In this document: piece after piece, positions 25,250 through 33,664 of the stretch
Layout: every line of letters starts with the position of its first letter
Position numbering within the stretch: position 1 is the stretch's first letter
Origin: Burkholderiales bacterium
GTDB lineage: Bacteria > Pseudomonadota > Gammaproteobacteria > Burkholderiales > Burkholderiaceae_C
Assembly (NCBI GenBank): GCA_016219375.1
Contig: JACRNC010000024.1
Span: 25,515 to 89,514 of the forward strand
Reading direction: 5' to 3'
DNA length: 64,000 nt
Notes under the pieces: model-generated
Database searches by the model: none
Told to the model about the DNA's origin: nothing
Seen by the model: the letters and a program-made list of their open reading frames with translations, nothing else
Translations under genes and position numbers: made by a program

Positions 25250-26836
25250 TCAATCGACCAGCGTGACACGGTTGAGCTCCTCCAGGGTCGATTCGCCGCG
25301 CAGCACGCAGGCCACGGCGGCGTCGCGCAGCATGCGCGTGCCCGATGCGCGGGCATGGGCCTTGATGGCGGTGAGCGGCTGGCGCTGCACGATCAGGTCG
25401 CGCAGCACGTCGTCCATCACCAGGATCTCGGCAATGGCGCGCCGGCCGCGGTAGCCGCTGTGGCGGCAGGCCGGGCAGCCGACGGCCCGCATGAAGCGGC
25501 CCCGGCCCTCCCGATCCACGTCCAGCGGCAGGCCGGCGGCCTTCAGGTCCGACGGCCGCGGCTGCCAGGGCTGGGCGCACTGCATGCACAGCTTGCGCAT
25601 CAGCCGCTGCGCCACCACGCCGTTGAGCGCGGCCACCACGTTGTAGAGGTCCAGCCCCATGTGCATGAAGCGGCCGATCACGTCCAGGCTGCTGTTGGCA
25701 TGCACCGTGGTCAGCACCAGGTGGCCGGTGAGTGCGGCCTGCGCGGCGATCTGCGCCGTCTCGGCATCGCGGATCTCGCCCACCATCACGCGGTCCGGGT
25801 CGTGGCGCAGGATGCTGCGCAGGCCGCGGGCAAACGTCAGGCCCTTCTTCTCGTTGACCGGGATCTGCACCACGCCGGGCAGCTGGTACTCCACCGGGTC
25901 CTCGATGGTGATGAGCTTGTCGCGGCCGTCCTGCGTCTGCGCGATCACGGCATACAGCGTGGTCGTCTTGCCGCTGCCGGTGGGGCCGGTCACCAGCAGC
26001 ATGCCGTAGGGCTGGGCCGCCAGGCGCAGGATGTGGGCGATGTCGTCGGCATCGAAGCCCAGGCCCTGCAGCGTCAGCCCGGCGCGGTCCTCGGCCAGCT
26101 TGCCGCGATCCAGCAGCCGCACCACGGCGTCCTCGCCGAAGCTGGTGGGCATGATGGAGACGCGGAAGTCCACCTCCCGCTCGCCCGATCCGGTGTTGAT
26201 GCGCCGCTTGAAGCGTCCGTCCTGCGGCAGCCGGCGCTCGCCAATGTCCAGCTCGGCCACCACCTTCAGGCGCGACACCAGCTGCTCGGCCATCTCGCGC
26301 GTGGGCACCTCGCCCACCTTCTCCATCACGCCGTCCAGCCGGTAGCGGATGGCCATGCCCTGCGCGGTGGACTCCAGGTGCAGGTCCGAGGCCTGGGCCT
26401 TGAGCGCATCGAACAGCGTGGCATCCAGCAGCTTGACCACCGGGCTGCTCTGCGCGGTGATGCTCTGGATGGACAGCTCCGCGCTCTGGGCCGCGTGGGC
26501 GGCGGTCGTGGCGCTGGCCGCCTCGCCGCCGTCCAGGCCGGCCATCGCGGCATAGGCCTGCTCGCCATCGGCCAGCCAGCGGGCCAGCTCGTCGGCGGCG
26601 ACGGCCTGCCAGTGCAGCGGCTCGCCGCGGGGCAGGCGGCGCTGCACGGCGGCGCGCAGCAGGTCGTCGTCGGGCGTGGGCGTCAGGGCCAGCCAGCGCG
26701 GCGGGCTGGCCGATGTGTCGCGGGCCAGCACCACGCCCAGGCGCATGGCCTCGTGCACGGGCCAGGTGTCCCATGCGGCTTGCAGCGGCGCGGCCGCCGG
26801 GGCAGCGGTGTCGACGGCATCCAGGCGGGCGTTCAT
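25250..26836 (-). CDS. gspE: Type II secretion/type IV pilus assembly ATPase GspE
   Basis: The 528-residue protein has an N-terminal region of about 120 residues that does not closely match GspE, then the AAA-type secretion ATPase. Walker A is GPTGSGKTTT, the Asp box follows (ITIEDPVEYQLPG), Walker B is VMVGEIRDAETA, and the His box is HLVLTTVHANSS. A tetracysteine zinc site lies near 430-475 (CMQC, CPAC). It powers pseudopilus assembly from the cytoplasmic face. It starts seven bases after the gspF stop. Confidence 0.94.
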   Translation of the reverse strand: MNARLDAVDTAAPAAAPLQAAWDTWPVHEAMRLGVVLARDTSASPPRWLALTPTPDDDLLRAAVQRRLPRGEPLHWQAVAADELARWLADGEQAYAAMAGLDGGEAASATTAAHAAQSAELSIQSITAQSSPVVKLLDATLFDALKAQASDLHLESTAQGMAIRYRLDGVMEKVGEVPTREMAEQLVSRLKVVAELDIGERRLPQDGRFKRRINTGSGEREVDFRVSIMPTSFGEDAVVRLLDRGKLAEDRAGLTLQGLGFDADDIAHILRLAAQPYGMLLVTGPTGSGKTTTLYAVIAQTQDGRDKLITIEDPVEYQLPGVVQIPVNEKKGLTFARGLRSILRHDPDRVMVGEIRDAETAQIAAQAALTGHLVLTTVHANSSLDVIGRFMHMGLDLYNVVAALNGVVAQRLMRKLCMQCAQPWQPRPSDLKAAGLPLDVDREGRGRFMRAVGCPACRHSGYRGRRAIAEILVMDDVLRDLIVQRQPLTAIKAHARASGTRMLRDAAVACVLRGESTLEELNRVTLVD

Positions 26837-26843
26837 CGGGGCC

Positions 26844-28079
26844 TCACTGGATCTGGTCCAGCACCTGGAACATCGGCAGGTACATCACCACCACCACGCC
26901 GCCGATCACCAGGCCCATCACCATCATCAGCACCGGGTTGACGACCTTGCCGATCCAGTCGGTGAAGCGCGTGAGCTCCTCGTCGTAGAAGGCCGCGGCG
27001 CGCTCCAGCATCGGGCCCAGCTCGCCGCTGCGCTCGCCCACGCGCAGCATGCGCAGCGACACCGGCGTGACCAGGCCGTGGCGCTGCAGCGCATCAGACA
27101 GCCGCACGCCCTCGCGCACCACCTGCGTGGCTGCCAGCAGCGCCGGCCGCAGGCCGGAGCCGACCAGCTCGCGCGAGGCTTCCAGCGCCGCCACCACCGG
27201 CACGCCCGCCTGCAGCAGCAGGCCCAGCGTGCGGTAGAGCGCGGCCAGCTCCATCAGGCGCAGGCGCTCGCCCACCTTGGGCAGCCGCCACAGCAGCGCC
27301 TTTGCGCGAGCCCGCATGGCCGGCGAGCGCGCCGCCGCGGTCGTCAACACCGCCAGCGCACCCATCACGCCCACCGCGATCACCGGATGCCCGGCCACGC
27401 CCTGGCCCACGGCCAGCAGCACGCGTGAGGCGAGGGGCAGCTCACCACCCGTGTCCGCATAGACCTGCGCGAAGCGCGGCACCACGAACACGGTGAGGAA
27501 GCCCAGCACCAGCAAGCTGGCTGCGATGAGGATGGCCGGGTAGATGGAGGCGCTGACCAGCTTGTCGCGCAAGCTGCCCAGCCAGGCCAGGTAGGCCGCC
27601 TGCCGGCGCAGCGCATCCGGGATCTGCCCGGTGCGCTGGCTGGCCTCGATGGTCGCCACGAACAGCGTGCCGAAGGCCCGCGGCTGCGCGCGCAGCGCCT
27701 GGGCAAAGGTCTGCCCCTGCTCCAGCGCGGCCATCACGCTATCCAGCACCGCGGCCACGGCCGGCGCCGACTCCTTCTCGCGCAGCGTCTGCACCGCCTC
27801 GAGGAGCGGCAGGCCCGAGTCCAGCAGCACCGACAGCTCCTGGCAGAACAGCCGCAGCGGGAAGGGCGTGCGCCGCGCACCGCGCAGGGCGGCGGGGCGC
27901 GAGGACGCCACAGCCGGCGCCGCGTCCAGTGCGCGCAGGGTCAGCACATCCACCGGCCGCACGCGCAACGCAGCAGCCACGGCTTGCGGCGAGGCGGCCT
28001 CGATCACCGCCTCGGCCACGGCCGCGCCCGCCCCCCCGGCGGCCGGGGCGGCAAGGTAGCGGACGGCGTAGCGCGGCAT
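26844..28079 (-). CDS. gspF: Inner-membrane platform protein GspF
   Basis: The product is 411 residues with the GspF plan: a short N-terminal domain, then two T2SSF repeats with three membrane segments in total. Characteristic stretches are LFCQELSVLLDSGLPLLEAVQTL and the related second-repeat RLMELAALYRTLGLLLQAGVPVVAALEAS. The C-terminal hydrophobic helix is VLMMVMGLVIGGVVVVMYLPMF. It contacts GspE and the pseudopilins. It follows gspG by 15 bases. Confidence 0.94.
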   Translation of the reverse strand: MPRYAVRYLAAPAAGGAGAAVAEAVIEAASPQAVAAALRVRPVDVLTLRALDAAPAVASSRPAALRGARRTPFPLRLFCQELSVLLDSGLPLLEAVQTLREKESAPAVAAVLDSVMAALEQGQTFAQALRAQPRAFGTLFVATIEASQRTGQIPDALRRQAAYLAWLGSLRDKLVSASIYPAILIAASLLVLGFLTVFVVPRFAQVYADTGGELPLASRVLLAVGQGVAGHPVIAVGVMGALAVLTTAAARSPAMRARAKALLWRLPKVGERLRLMELAALYRTLGLLLQAGVPVVAALEASRELVGSGLRPALLAATQVVREGVRLSDALQRHGLVTPVSLRMLRVGERSGELGPMLERAAAFYDEELTRFTDWIGKVVNPVLMMVMGLVIGGVVVVMYLPMFQVLDQIQ

Positions 28080-28094
28080 GGGTGCGGGTGGCGC

Positions 28095-28574
28095 TCACCA
28101 GGACGCCACGTCCTGGTTCTCGCCATCCCCGCCTTCGCGGCCATCCTTGCCCAGCGTGGCCAGGTCGTACTCACCGTGCTCGCCCGGCGAGCGGTAGAGG
28201 TAGTCCCGCCCCCAAGGGTCCTGTGGCACCGCCTTGCTCAGGTAGGGCCCAGCCCAGCGCGGCTCATCGCCCGGCTTGCTCCACAACGCCGCCAGCCCCT
28301 GCTCCGAGCTCGGGTAGCGGCCCACGTCCAGCCGGTACTGGTCCAGCGCCTTCTGCAGCCCATCCATCTGCGCCCGCGCGGCCTTCACCTCCGACTTGCC
28401 CATCTGCTTGAACACATTGGGCCCGACGATGCCGGCCAGCAGGCCGACGATGACCAGGGTGACGAGCAGCTCCAGCAGGGTGAAGCCGCGCGCCCGCGAC
28501 CAGCGGGCAGCGGGACCGGGCAGCGCCGCGCAACGCGAGCGGGCGCCGGCAGGGAAGACATCCACGGCATTCAT
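28095..28574 (-). CDS. gspG: Major pseudopilin GspG
   Basis: The product is 159 residues. A 30-residue leader precedes G|FTLLELLVTLVIVGLLAGIVGPNVF, with Glu5. The body is a close GspG match: AARAQMDGLQKALDQYRLDVGRYPSSEQGLAALW, PYLSKAVPQDPWGRDYLYRSPGEHGEYDLATLGKDGREGGDGENQDVASW, including the calcium-loop region of major pseudopilins. It is the first gene of the operon and the shared 38-bp motif ends five bases upstream. If TAGCAT is the -10 element, the transcript would be nearly leaderless. Confidence 0.95.
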   Translation of the reverse strand: MNAVDVFPAGARSRCAALPGPAARWSRARGFTLLELLVTLVIVGLLAGIVGPNVFKQMGKSEVKAARAQMDGLQKALDQYRLDVGRYPSSEQGLAALWSKPGDEPRWAGPYLSKAVPQDPWGRDYLYRSPGEHGEYDLATLGKDGREGGDGENQDVASW

Positions 28575-28579
28575 CGCCG

Positions 28580-28617
28580 CGGATGCTAGGTAGGCGCTGT
28601 GACAGCGGCATGACCCG
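28580..28617 (-). promoter_or_regulatory. Shared 38-bp motif upstream of gspG
   Basis: On the minus strand it reads CGGGTCA, GTCAC, CGC, TACCTAGCAT at the same spacing as upstream of epsA (18140-18177). Twenty-eight of 38 positions agree, and the differences concentrate in the spacer. It is likely the control region of the pseudopilus operon. Confidence 0.6.
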
Positions 28618-28657
28618 AACGGGCCATGCCCACCGGCCCGCCTGCTCGGGGGCTCCG

Positions 28658-29869
28658 CTATTGCGCCGGCACCTGGCCCGCCTGCAGCAGCTTGAGCTTC
28701 TCCCGCGCGTGCTCGAAGCCCTGGTCTGCCGACAGCTTGAAGTACTTCTTGGCCAGGTCCAGGTCACGGGGTACGCCGCGACCGGTCATGTAGTAGTACC
28801 CGACATTGTTCTGGGCCACCTTGTTGCCCAGCCGGGCTGCAGCCAGCATGTCGTCGAAGGCGCGCTTGTCATCACGCTTTTCTTCTTGGTAGAGGCTGCC
28901 GCGCCAGAGATGGGCATTGGTCTGGCCGTCGAAGTCCGCAATGATCTTCGAGTAGATGGAGATGGCCCGATCCACCTGCTTGGCCCGCAGCGCATTGCGC
29001 GCCGCCCCGTACAGCCATTGCATCTGCTCGCGTCCTGGGTTGAGTCGGTACGCCTCCAGGAACAGGTCCGCCGCCCGGCTGGGGTTCTGGCCTTCATCTT
29101 CCTCATCGTCTGCGCGGTGCTTCAGCACCAAGGCCTTCAGCACGGCCAGGTTGCGGGCGCTCATGCGTTGGCGCTCTGCCCAGCGCACCACGCCGTCGAG
29201 CTTCTCGTAGCTGCCTCCCCAGCGCGGGGTGTTGAAATTGATGTAGGCCTGATAAGCGCCAACGGCATCCGGGTCGATCGCCACCGCTCGCGCAAGGGCC
29301 TCGTCGGCAGCCTTGTCGTCGCTGAGCGTGCCCGCCACCGACACCAGCGTGCGGTAGCTGGGATAGGGCCGGGCAGTGAGCTTGACGGAGTGCTGGAGCT
29401 CCTTGCGCGACAGGGCCAGGTAGCGCCGCATTTCCGCAAATTGCGCCTGGGTGGTTTCACCGGCCCATCGGCCGCCGCGTGCATCCCACGCCATCCCGTA
29501 GTACTGCAGGCCCAGGGCATAGCGGGCCGCATAGGACGCGGGATAGCGCTGCACCCAGGCTTCGATGTCCGGCAGCATCACCTTGCCCTCGGCTGGTACC
29601 AGCTGCTTCAGGTGAAGCAACAGCAGGTCACTGCTGATCTCCTTGCGCTTGTGCTGCTCCAGCAACTGGCCGGTGATCGCCTCCAACTGGGCGTACTGCC
29701 GGGTGCCCAGGAGCATGGCGTAGCGTGCGGCAAGCGCCTTCTCATCCAGAGGAGCTGGGGCCTGGTCTTGGCTGCCACTGCCACTGCGCGCCACAGGTTC
29801 CGCGTGAGCCGGCGGCATCAGCAGCGCCACGAGAACAAGCGGCACCAGCCGCTTCGCCATGCTGCGCAT
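28658..29869 (-). CDS. Exported TPR/Sel1-repeat protein
   Basis: The 403-residue protein starts MRSMAKRLVPLVLVALLMPPAHAEP, a clear signal peptide ending AHA, preceded by GGGAGGGGAAAC as ribosome binding site. The body is helical TPR-like (DEALARAVAIDPDAVGAYQAYINF, ARNALRAKQVDRAISIYSKIIADFDGQTNAHLWRGSLY). It ends with a Sel1-type repeat (KVAQNNVGYYYMTGRGVPRDLDLAKKYFKLSADQGFEHA). It may belong to the DUF4034 family. It lies upstream of the gspG promoter region. GC is visibly lower than its neighbours. A periplasmic or outer-membrane protein-binding role is plausible. Confidence 0.82.
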   Translation of the reverse strand: MRSMAKRLVPLVLVALLMPPAHAEPVARSGSGSQDQAPAPLDEKALAARYAMLLGTRQYAQLEAITGQLLEQHKRKEISSDLLLLHLKQLVPAEGKVMLPDIEAWVQRYPASYAARYALGLQYYGMAWDARGGRWAGETTQAQFAEMRRYLALSRKELQHSVKLTARPYPSYRTLVSVAGTLSDDKAADEALARAVAIDPDAVGAYQAYINFNTPRWGGSYEKLDGVVRWAERQRMSARNLAVLKALVLKHRADDEEDEGQNPSRAADLFLEAYRLNPGREQMQWLYGAARNALRAKQVDRAISIYSKIIADFDGQTNAHLWRGSLYQEEKRDDKRAFDDMLAAARLGNKVAQNNVGYYYMTGRGVPRDLDLAKKYFKLSADQGFEHAREKLKLLQAGQVPAQ

Positions 29870-30164
29870 GTTTCCCCTCCCTTGCAGGCCGTTATGGATG
29901 GCTGAGGCGCCGTGTTGCACCACGTCGCTCTTGCCCGCGGCGCCTGGCCACATCTGCGCCGGTGCCCTCTGCATGCCGGGCGGCGGCCACGCTAGCAAAG
30001 CCCTGCGGCGGCAGCAAGGCGGCCAACACCGGCGCCGGCCAGCCCACCCCCGCGAGGCAGGTGTCTCGCTCCCCAGGGGGAGTGCGCGGTGCGCTCGTCT
30101 TTTCAAGAATCCGCCCCGCGGTTCGCACCGCAAGCACACACCTCATCAACCCAGGGAGTACCTC

Positions 30165-30551
30165 ATGTTCAAGCGCATCCTCGCCGGCCTGCTGGCCGTC
30201 GTCGCCACCGCCGTCATCGCCGCGCAGCCGGTGGACATCAACAAGGCCGATCAGGCGCAGCTGGAGTCGGTGGCGGGCATCGGCCCGGCGATGGCCGGCA
30301 AGATCCTCGCCGAGCGCAAGCACGGTGCGTTCAAGGACTGGGCCGACGTGATCGACCGCGTGTCGGGCATCGGCGATGGCAACGCGGCCAGGTTCGCCGC
30401 CGGTGGGCTGACGGTCAACGGCGCGGGCTACAGCGGTGGCTCCCCGGCCAAGGCGGCGGGCAAGAGCGCGAAGGCCGACAAGGGCGCGGAGAAGGCAGCC
30501 GACAAGGCTGGTGAGAAGGCCCGCGTGGCCAAGGGCGGCAAGGCGGACTAA
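30165..30551 (+). CDS. ComEA-like helix-hairpin-helix protein
   Basis: The product is 128 residues with a signal peptide or anchor (FKRILAGLLAVVATAVIAAQ). A helix-hairpin-helix pair follows (VDINKADQAQLESVAGIGPAMAGKILAERKHGAFKDWADVIDRVSGIGDGNAARF), as in ComEA, the DNA receptor of natural transformation. After residue 85 there is a Lys/Ala tail (KAAGKSAKADKGAEKAADK), unusual for ComEA and suggestive of extra nucleic-acid binding. The ribosome binding site AGGGAG lies six bases before the ATG. Confidence 0.88.
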   Translation: MFKRILAGLLAVVATAVIAAQPVDINKADQAQLESVAGIGPAMAGKILAERKHGAFKDWADVIDRVSGIGDGNAARFAAGGLTVNGAGYSGGSPAKAAGKSAKADKGAEKAADKAGEKARVAKGGKAD

Positions 30552-30678
30552 GCCGCCGGCCGCGATCGGGGGGCTGCCGAGCGGGCCGGAGCAGCCCGCT
30601 CGCGCGGGACGCGGCCTCGGCTGATCGGGGCGCTGCCCCTGGTGGCGCCGCAGCGCTTGCGCGGCGCACCTCGATAAG

Positions 30679-31159
30679 TGTGAAGCGGGCCGATAGGCCG
30701 GATTCTGTGCAGCCGCTGTGTCGCAAGACGCAGCGGCCGTGACCGCCATTCATCTGGGCCGTCCGTCGCCGGAACGGCTCGGTGCCATCTACCCGCACGC
30801 GCGACCCGGGCCGGGCCTCGCATGAGCCTGTTGCCAGGCTCACCGGAGCGTGCCTACTTGATGTTGCTGCGCGTAGAGATTGCCCGTTTCACCCGGCTCC
30901 CGGCGCTGCGCGCCGGATCCCGCGGGGCTGGTGCCCCGCCCGCCCTGGCCCTTCTTGCGAAGGGTGCACCTGCGCCGCTTGCGCGGCGCGGTGGGGCAGC
31001 CGACTCGTCTCTGTTGCTCTGATCCTCACCTCACGGTGGACAGCCGTTAGCTGCTACGCCGCCCTGTGCAGTCCGGACCTTCCTCCAGTGCGGCTTTTCA
31101 GCCACGGCGCTTGCGCGCCGCCCCCGAAGGGTTGCACCAGCGGCGGTCTGGCCCGCTTC
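30679..31159 (-). ncRNA. rnpB: RNase P RNA (class A)
   Basis: On the minus strand the RNA begins GAAGCGGGCCAGACCGCCG. The universally conserved elements follow in order: GGAGGAAGGTCCGGACT (P4 5' side), CAGAGCAACAGAGA, GGGTGAAACGGGCAA, CAGATGAATG, and CAGAATCCGGCCTATCGGCC near the 3' end, which pairs with the 5' end. The ends are set by the terminal helix, so they are accurate to a few bases. At about 480 nt it is longer than the typical 350-400 nt, mainly from GC-rich extended helices in the 30900-30990 region. It matures tRNA 5' ends with the RnpA protein. Confidence 0.95.
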
Positions 31160-31173
31160 ACCGCGCGATTATC
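31160..31173 (-). promoter_or_regulatory. -10 element of rnpB at the dsbD stop
   Basis: GATAAT on the minus strand (31168-31173) ends eight bases before the first base of the RNase P RNA. The rest of the promoter would overlap the final codons of dsbD, whose stop is at 31179-31181. A -35 element is not convincing. Confidence 0.5.
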
Positions 31174-31178
31174 CCGCC

Positions 31179-33212
31179 CTACAGCCCCGCGCGCTGCAGG
31201 CTGGCGATGAAGTCCTGCGGGCCCTCGAAGCCGATCACGCGTGTGCCCTCCACCTCGCGGCCCTGGCGGTCGAAGAAGACGATGCCCGGCGGGCCGAAGA
31301 GGCCGAAGCGCTTGAGCAGCGCGCGGTGCTCGGGCGTGTTGGCCGTCACGTCGGCCTGCAGCAGCACGGCGCCGGCCAAGCGGGCGCGCACGGCCTCGTC
31401 GCTGAAGGTGAGGTGCTCCATCTCCTTGCACGACACGCACCAGTCGGCATAGAAGTCGAGCATCACCGGCCGGCCGGCGGCGGCCTGCAGCGCGGCGTCC
31501 AGCTCGGCCACGCTGGCGATGCGCCTGAAGGGCAGCGCGGCGGCCTGAACTTGCGCCTGGGCTGAACCCGCCCCGGTGAAGGGCGCCAGCGGCTGCCAGG
31601 GGCTGCGCGCGCCGGCCACGGCGCCGACGATCTGCACGGCGGCCAGCACGGCCAGGGCCAGGCCGGCGCCCTTGGCCGCACGGTGGCGCAGGCTGGCGCT
31701 GGCACCCAGCGTGTCGAAGGCCCCCAGGAAGGCCGCGGCCAGCCCCAGCCACACGGCGGCCAGGCTCAACACCGCCCAGGCCGGCAGCACCGGCTGCACC
31801 AGCCACCAGGCCACGGCCAGCAGCAGCAGGCCGAAGACGGTCTTGACGCGCTCCATCCACGGCCCCACCCGCGGCAGCAGCGCGCCGGCCGAGGCCCCCA
31901 TCGCCAGCAGCGGCAGGCTCATGCCCATCGCCATCGCAAAGAGGGCCACGCCGCCGATGACCACGTCGCGCGTTTGGCTGATGTAGATGAGCGCGCCGGC
32001 CAGCGGCGCGGCCACGCAGGGGCCGACGACCAGGGCCGAGAGCATGCCCATGCCGGCGGCGCCCAGCAGCGTGCCGCCGCGCAGCCGGCCCGATGCGGCG
32101 CTCAGCCGCGTCTGCAGCGCAGCCGGCATCTGCAGCGTGTAGACGCCGAACATCGACAGCGCCAGCGCCACCAGCAGCAGTCCGAAGGCGCCCAGCACCC
32201 AGGGGTTCTGCAGCCAGGCGGCCAGGCCCTCGCCGGCCAAGCCGGCGGCCACGCCCAGCAGCGTATAGACCACGGCCATGCCCAGCGCATAGGCCAGCGC
32301 CAGCAGGAAGCCGCGGCCCTTGCGGTGCGGCCGGTCGTGCGCCCCGCCGTGGCCGATGAGGATGGACGACAGGATGGGCACCATGGGCAGCACGCAGGGC
32401 GTAAAGGCCAGCAGCAGCCCGGCCAGCGCGAAGGCGCCGGCGATCGGCAGCAGCCGGCCCTGCTGCAGCACGGCCTGCAGGCGGCCGATCTCGCCGGACG
32501 AGCCCCGCGCCGCCGGGGCCGCGGAGGGCGCGTGCGCCGCCTTGGCACCGCCATCGGCTGCCGCGCCGTTCGCATCCGCACCGATCGCGTCCGCACCGAT
32601 CGCATCCGCATCCGGCTCGGCCTGGGCCAGCATGGCGCCTGCGGTGTCGACGCCGGCGGCGCGGGCTTCGTCAGCCGCCACCGGCGACAGCGCCAGCAGC
32701 CGCCCGCCCTCGCCCACGCTGGCGCGCAGCACGTGCACCTGCGGCGGATAGCACAGCCCGGCCTCGGCGCAACCTTGCGAGCGCACGACCAGGAACAGTG
32801 GCGCGCCGGCCGGCGTGGCGGCATCCAGGCGCAGCTGCAGCACGGCGCGGCGGTGGTGCACCTCCATGTCGCGGCCGAAGGTGGCGTCGTGCTTGATCTC
32901 GCCGCGCGGCAGCGTCACGACCACGGCCGCACCGGCCGGATGAGTGGTGATGCGGAACTGCTCGCGGTAGAGGTAGTAGCCGTCGGCGATGCCGAAGACC
33001 AGCTCGGCCGCGCCGTCGGGCCGCACCTGCGCGCCCAGGCGGAAGGCCTGCTCGGGGTCGAGGAAGTCGTCGGCGCGGGAGGACGACGCGTGACCGCTCA
33101 GGAGCGCGCCCAGCAGCAGGGCGAGCAGCGCGCGCAGCAGCAGGCCACCAGCGCGGGCAGGGCCGATCACGGAAGCAGGGGCGGGGAAGAAGGCAGCAGA
33201 CGACATCGACAT
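31179..33212 (-). CDS. dsbD: Thiol:disulfide interchange protein DsbD
   Basis: The 677-residue inner-membrane protein passes electrons from thioredoxin to the periplasm. The N-terminal signal and DsbD-alpha domain carry GCAEAGLC (active-site Cys pair). A linker of about 60 residues contains a short tandem DAIGADAIGADANGA. The eight-helix beta domain has the paired cysteines in FTPCVLPM and VGPCVAAPL, and the gamma thioredoxin domain ends with ADWCVSCK. All six catalytic Cys are visible. It is convergent with nothing; the rnpB promoter overlaps its 3' end. The role is to keep DsbC and cytochrome c maturation substrates reduced, fitting the ResB/CcsB system at 52751. Confidence 0.95.
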   Translation of the reverse strand: MSMSSAAFFPAPASVIGPARAGGLLLRALLALLLGALLSGHASSSRADDFLDPEQAFRLGAQVRPDGAAELVFGIADGYYLYREQFRITTHPAGAAVVVTLPRGEIKHDATFGRDMEVHHRRAVLQLRLDAATPAGAPLFLVVRSQGCAEAGLCYPPQVHVLRASVGEGGRLLALSPVAADEARAAGVDTAGAMLAQAEPDADAIGADAIGADANGAAADGGAKAAHAPSAAPAARGSSGEIGRLQAVLQQGRLLPIAGAFALAGLLLAFTPCVLPMVPILSSILIGHGGAHDRPHRKGRGFLLALAYALGMAVVYTLLGVAAGLAGEGLAAWLQNPWVLGAFGLLLVALALSMFGVYTLQMPAALQTRLSAASGRLRGGTLLGAAGMGMLSALVVGPCVAAPLAGALIYISQTRDVVIGGVALFAMAMGMSLPLLAMGASAGALLPRVGPWMERVKTVFGLLLLAVAWWLVQPVLPAWAVLSLAAVWLGLAAAFLGAFDTLGASASLRHRAAKGAGLALAVLAAVQIVGAVAGARSPWQPLAPFTGAGSAQAQVQAAALPFRRIASVAELDAALQAAAGRPVMLDFYADWCVSCKEMEHLTFSDEAVRARLAGAVLLQADVTANTPEHRALLKRFGLFGPPGIVFFDRQGREVEGTRVIGFEGPQDFIASLQRAGL

Positions 33213-33664
33213 CGCGGCGCGGCCAAGCGGGCCGGGCCGGCCGGACGAGGTGGGCAGTGGAAGGCAGACGGGGCCGCCGCCGCGGGCCCAAGCCCTGGGC
33301 CCAGGCGCGGCGCGCGCATCCTAAGCCGGTGGAGCCGCGCGCGGCGGCGGGGTTCCAGATGAAGAGGTATGCGCCAGGGCGAGGGCGTGCCGGGCGCCAC
33401 GGTTTGCAGGCGCCGGGTCTCGCGGCAGGGCGGGCCCGACGCCCTCAGAGGCTGGGCGGGCTGACGCGTGAACAAGCCCGGCACGGGCAAGGGCTGGCGG
33501 GCCGAGGCACGGACACTGCGTTGGGACGGCTTGGGCCCTGCCTGCCCCTTGCGCTGGCATGAGGACGAGCCGCCCCTGCGCCTCGCTGACGGGCAGGGCG
33601 ACCGCCTCTTCAAGGCACACCGCTTGCCGCCCCTGCGGCTCCGACCCATGACGAGGAGGCGACC
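33213..33664. other. Intergenic region between dsbD and the SDR pseudogene
   Basis: This 452-base divergent intergenic region has no recognisable gene. A 78-codon frame at 33468-33704 and frames on the other strand lack good starts and overlap the SDR start. GAGGAGG at the right end is the SDR ribosome binding site. Confidence 0.5.
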
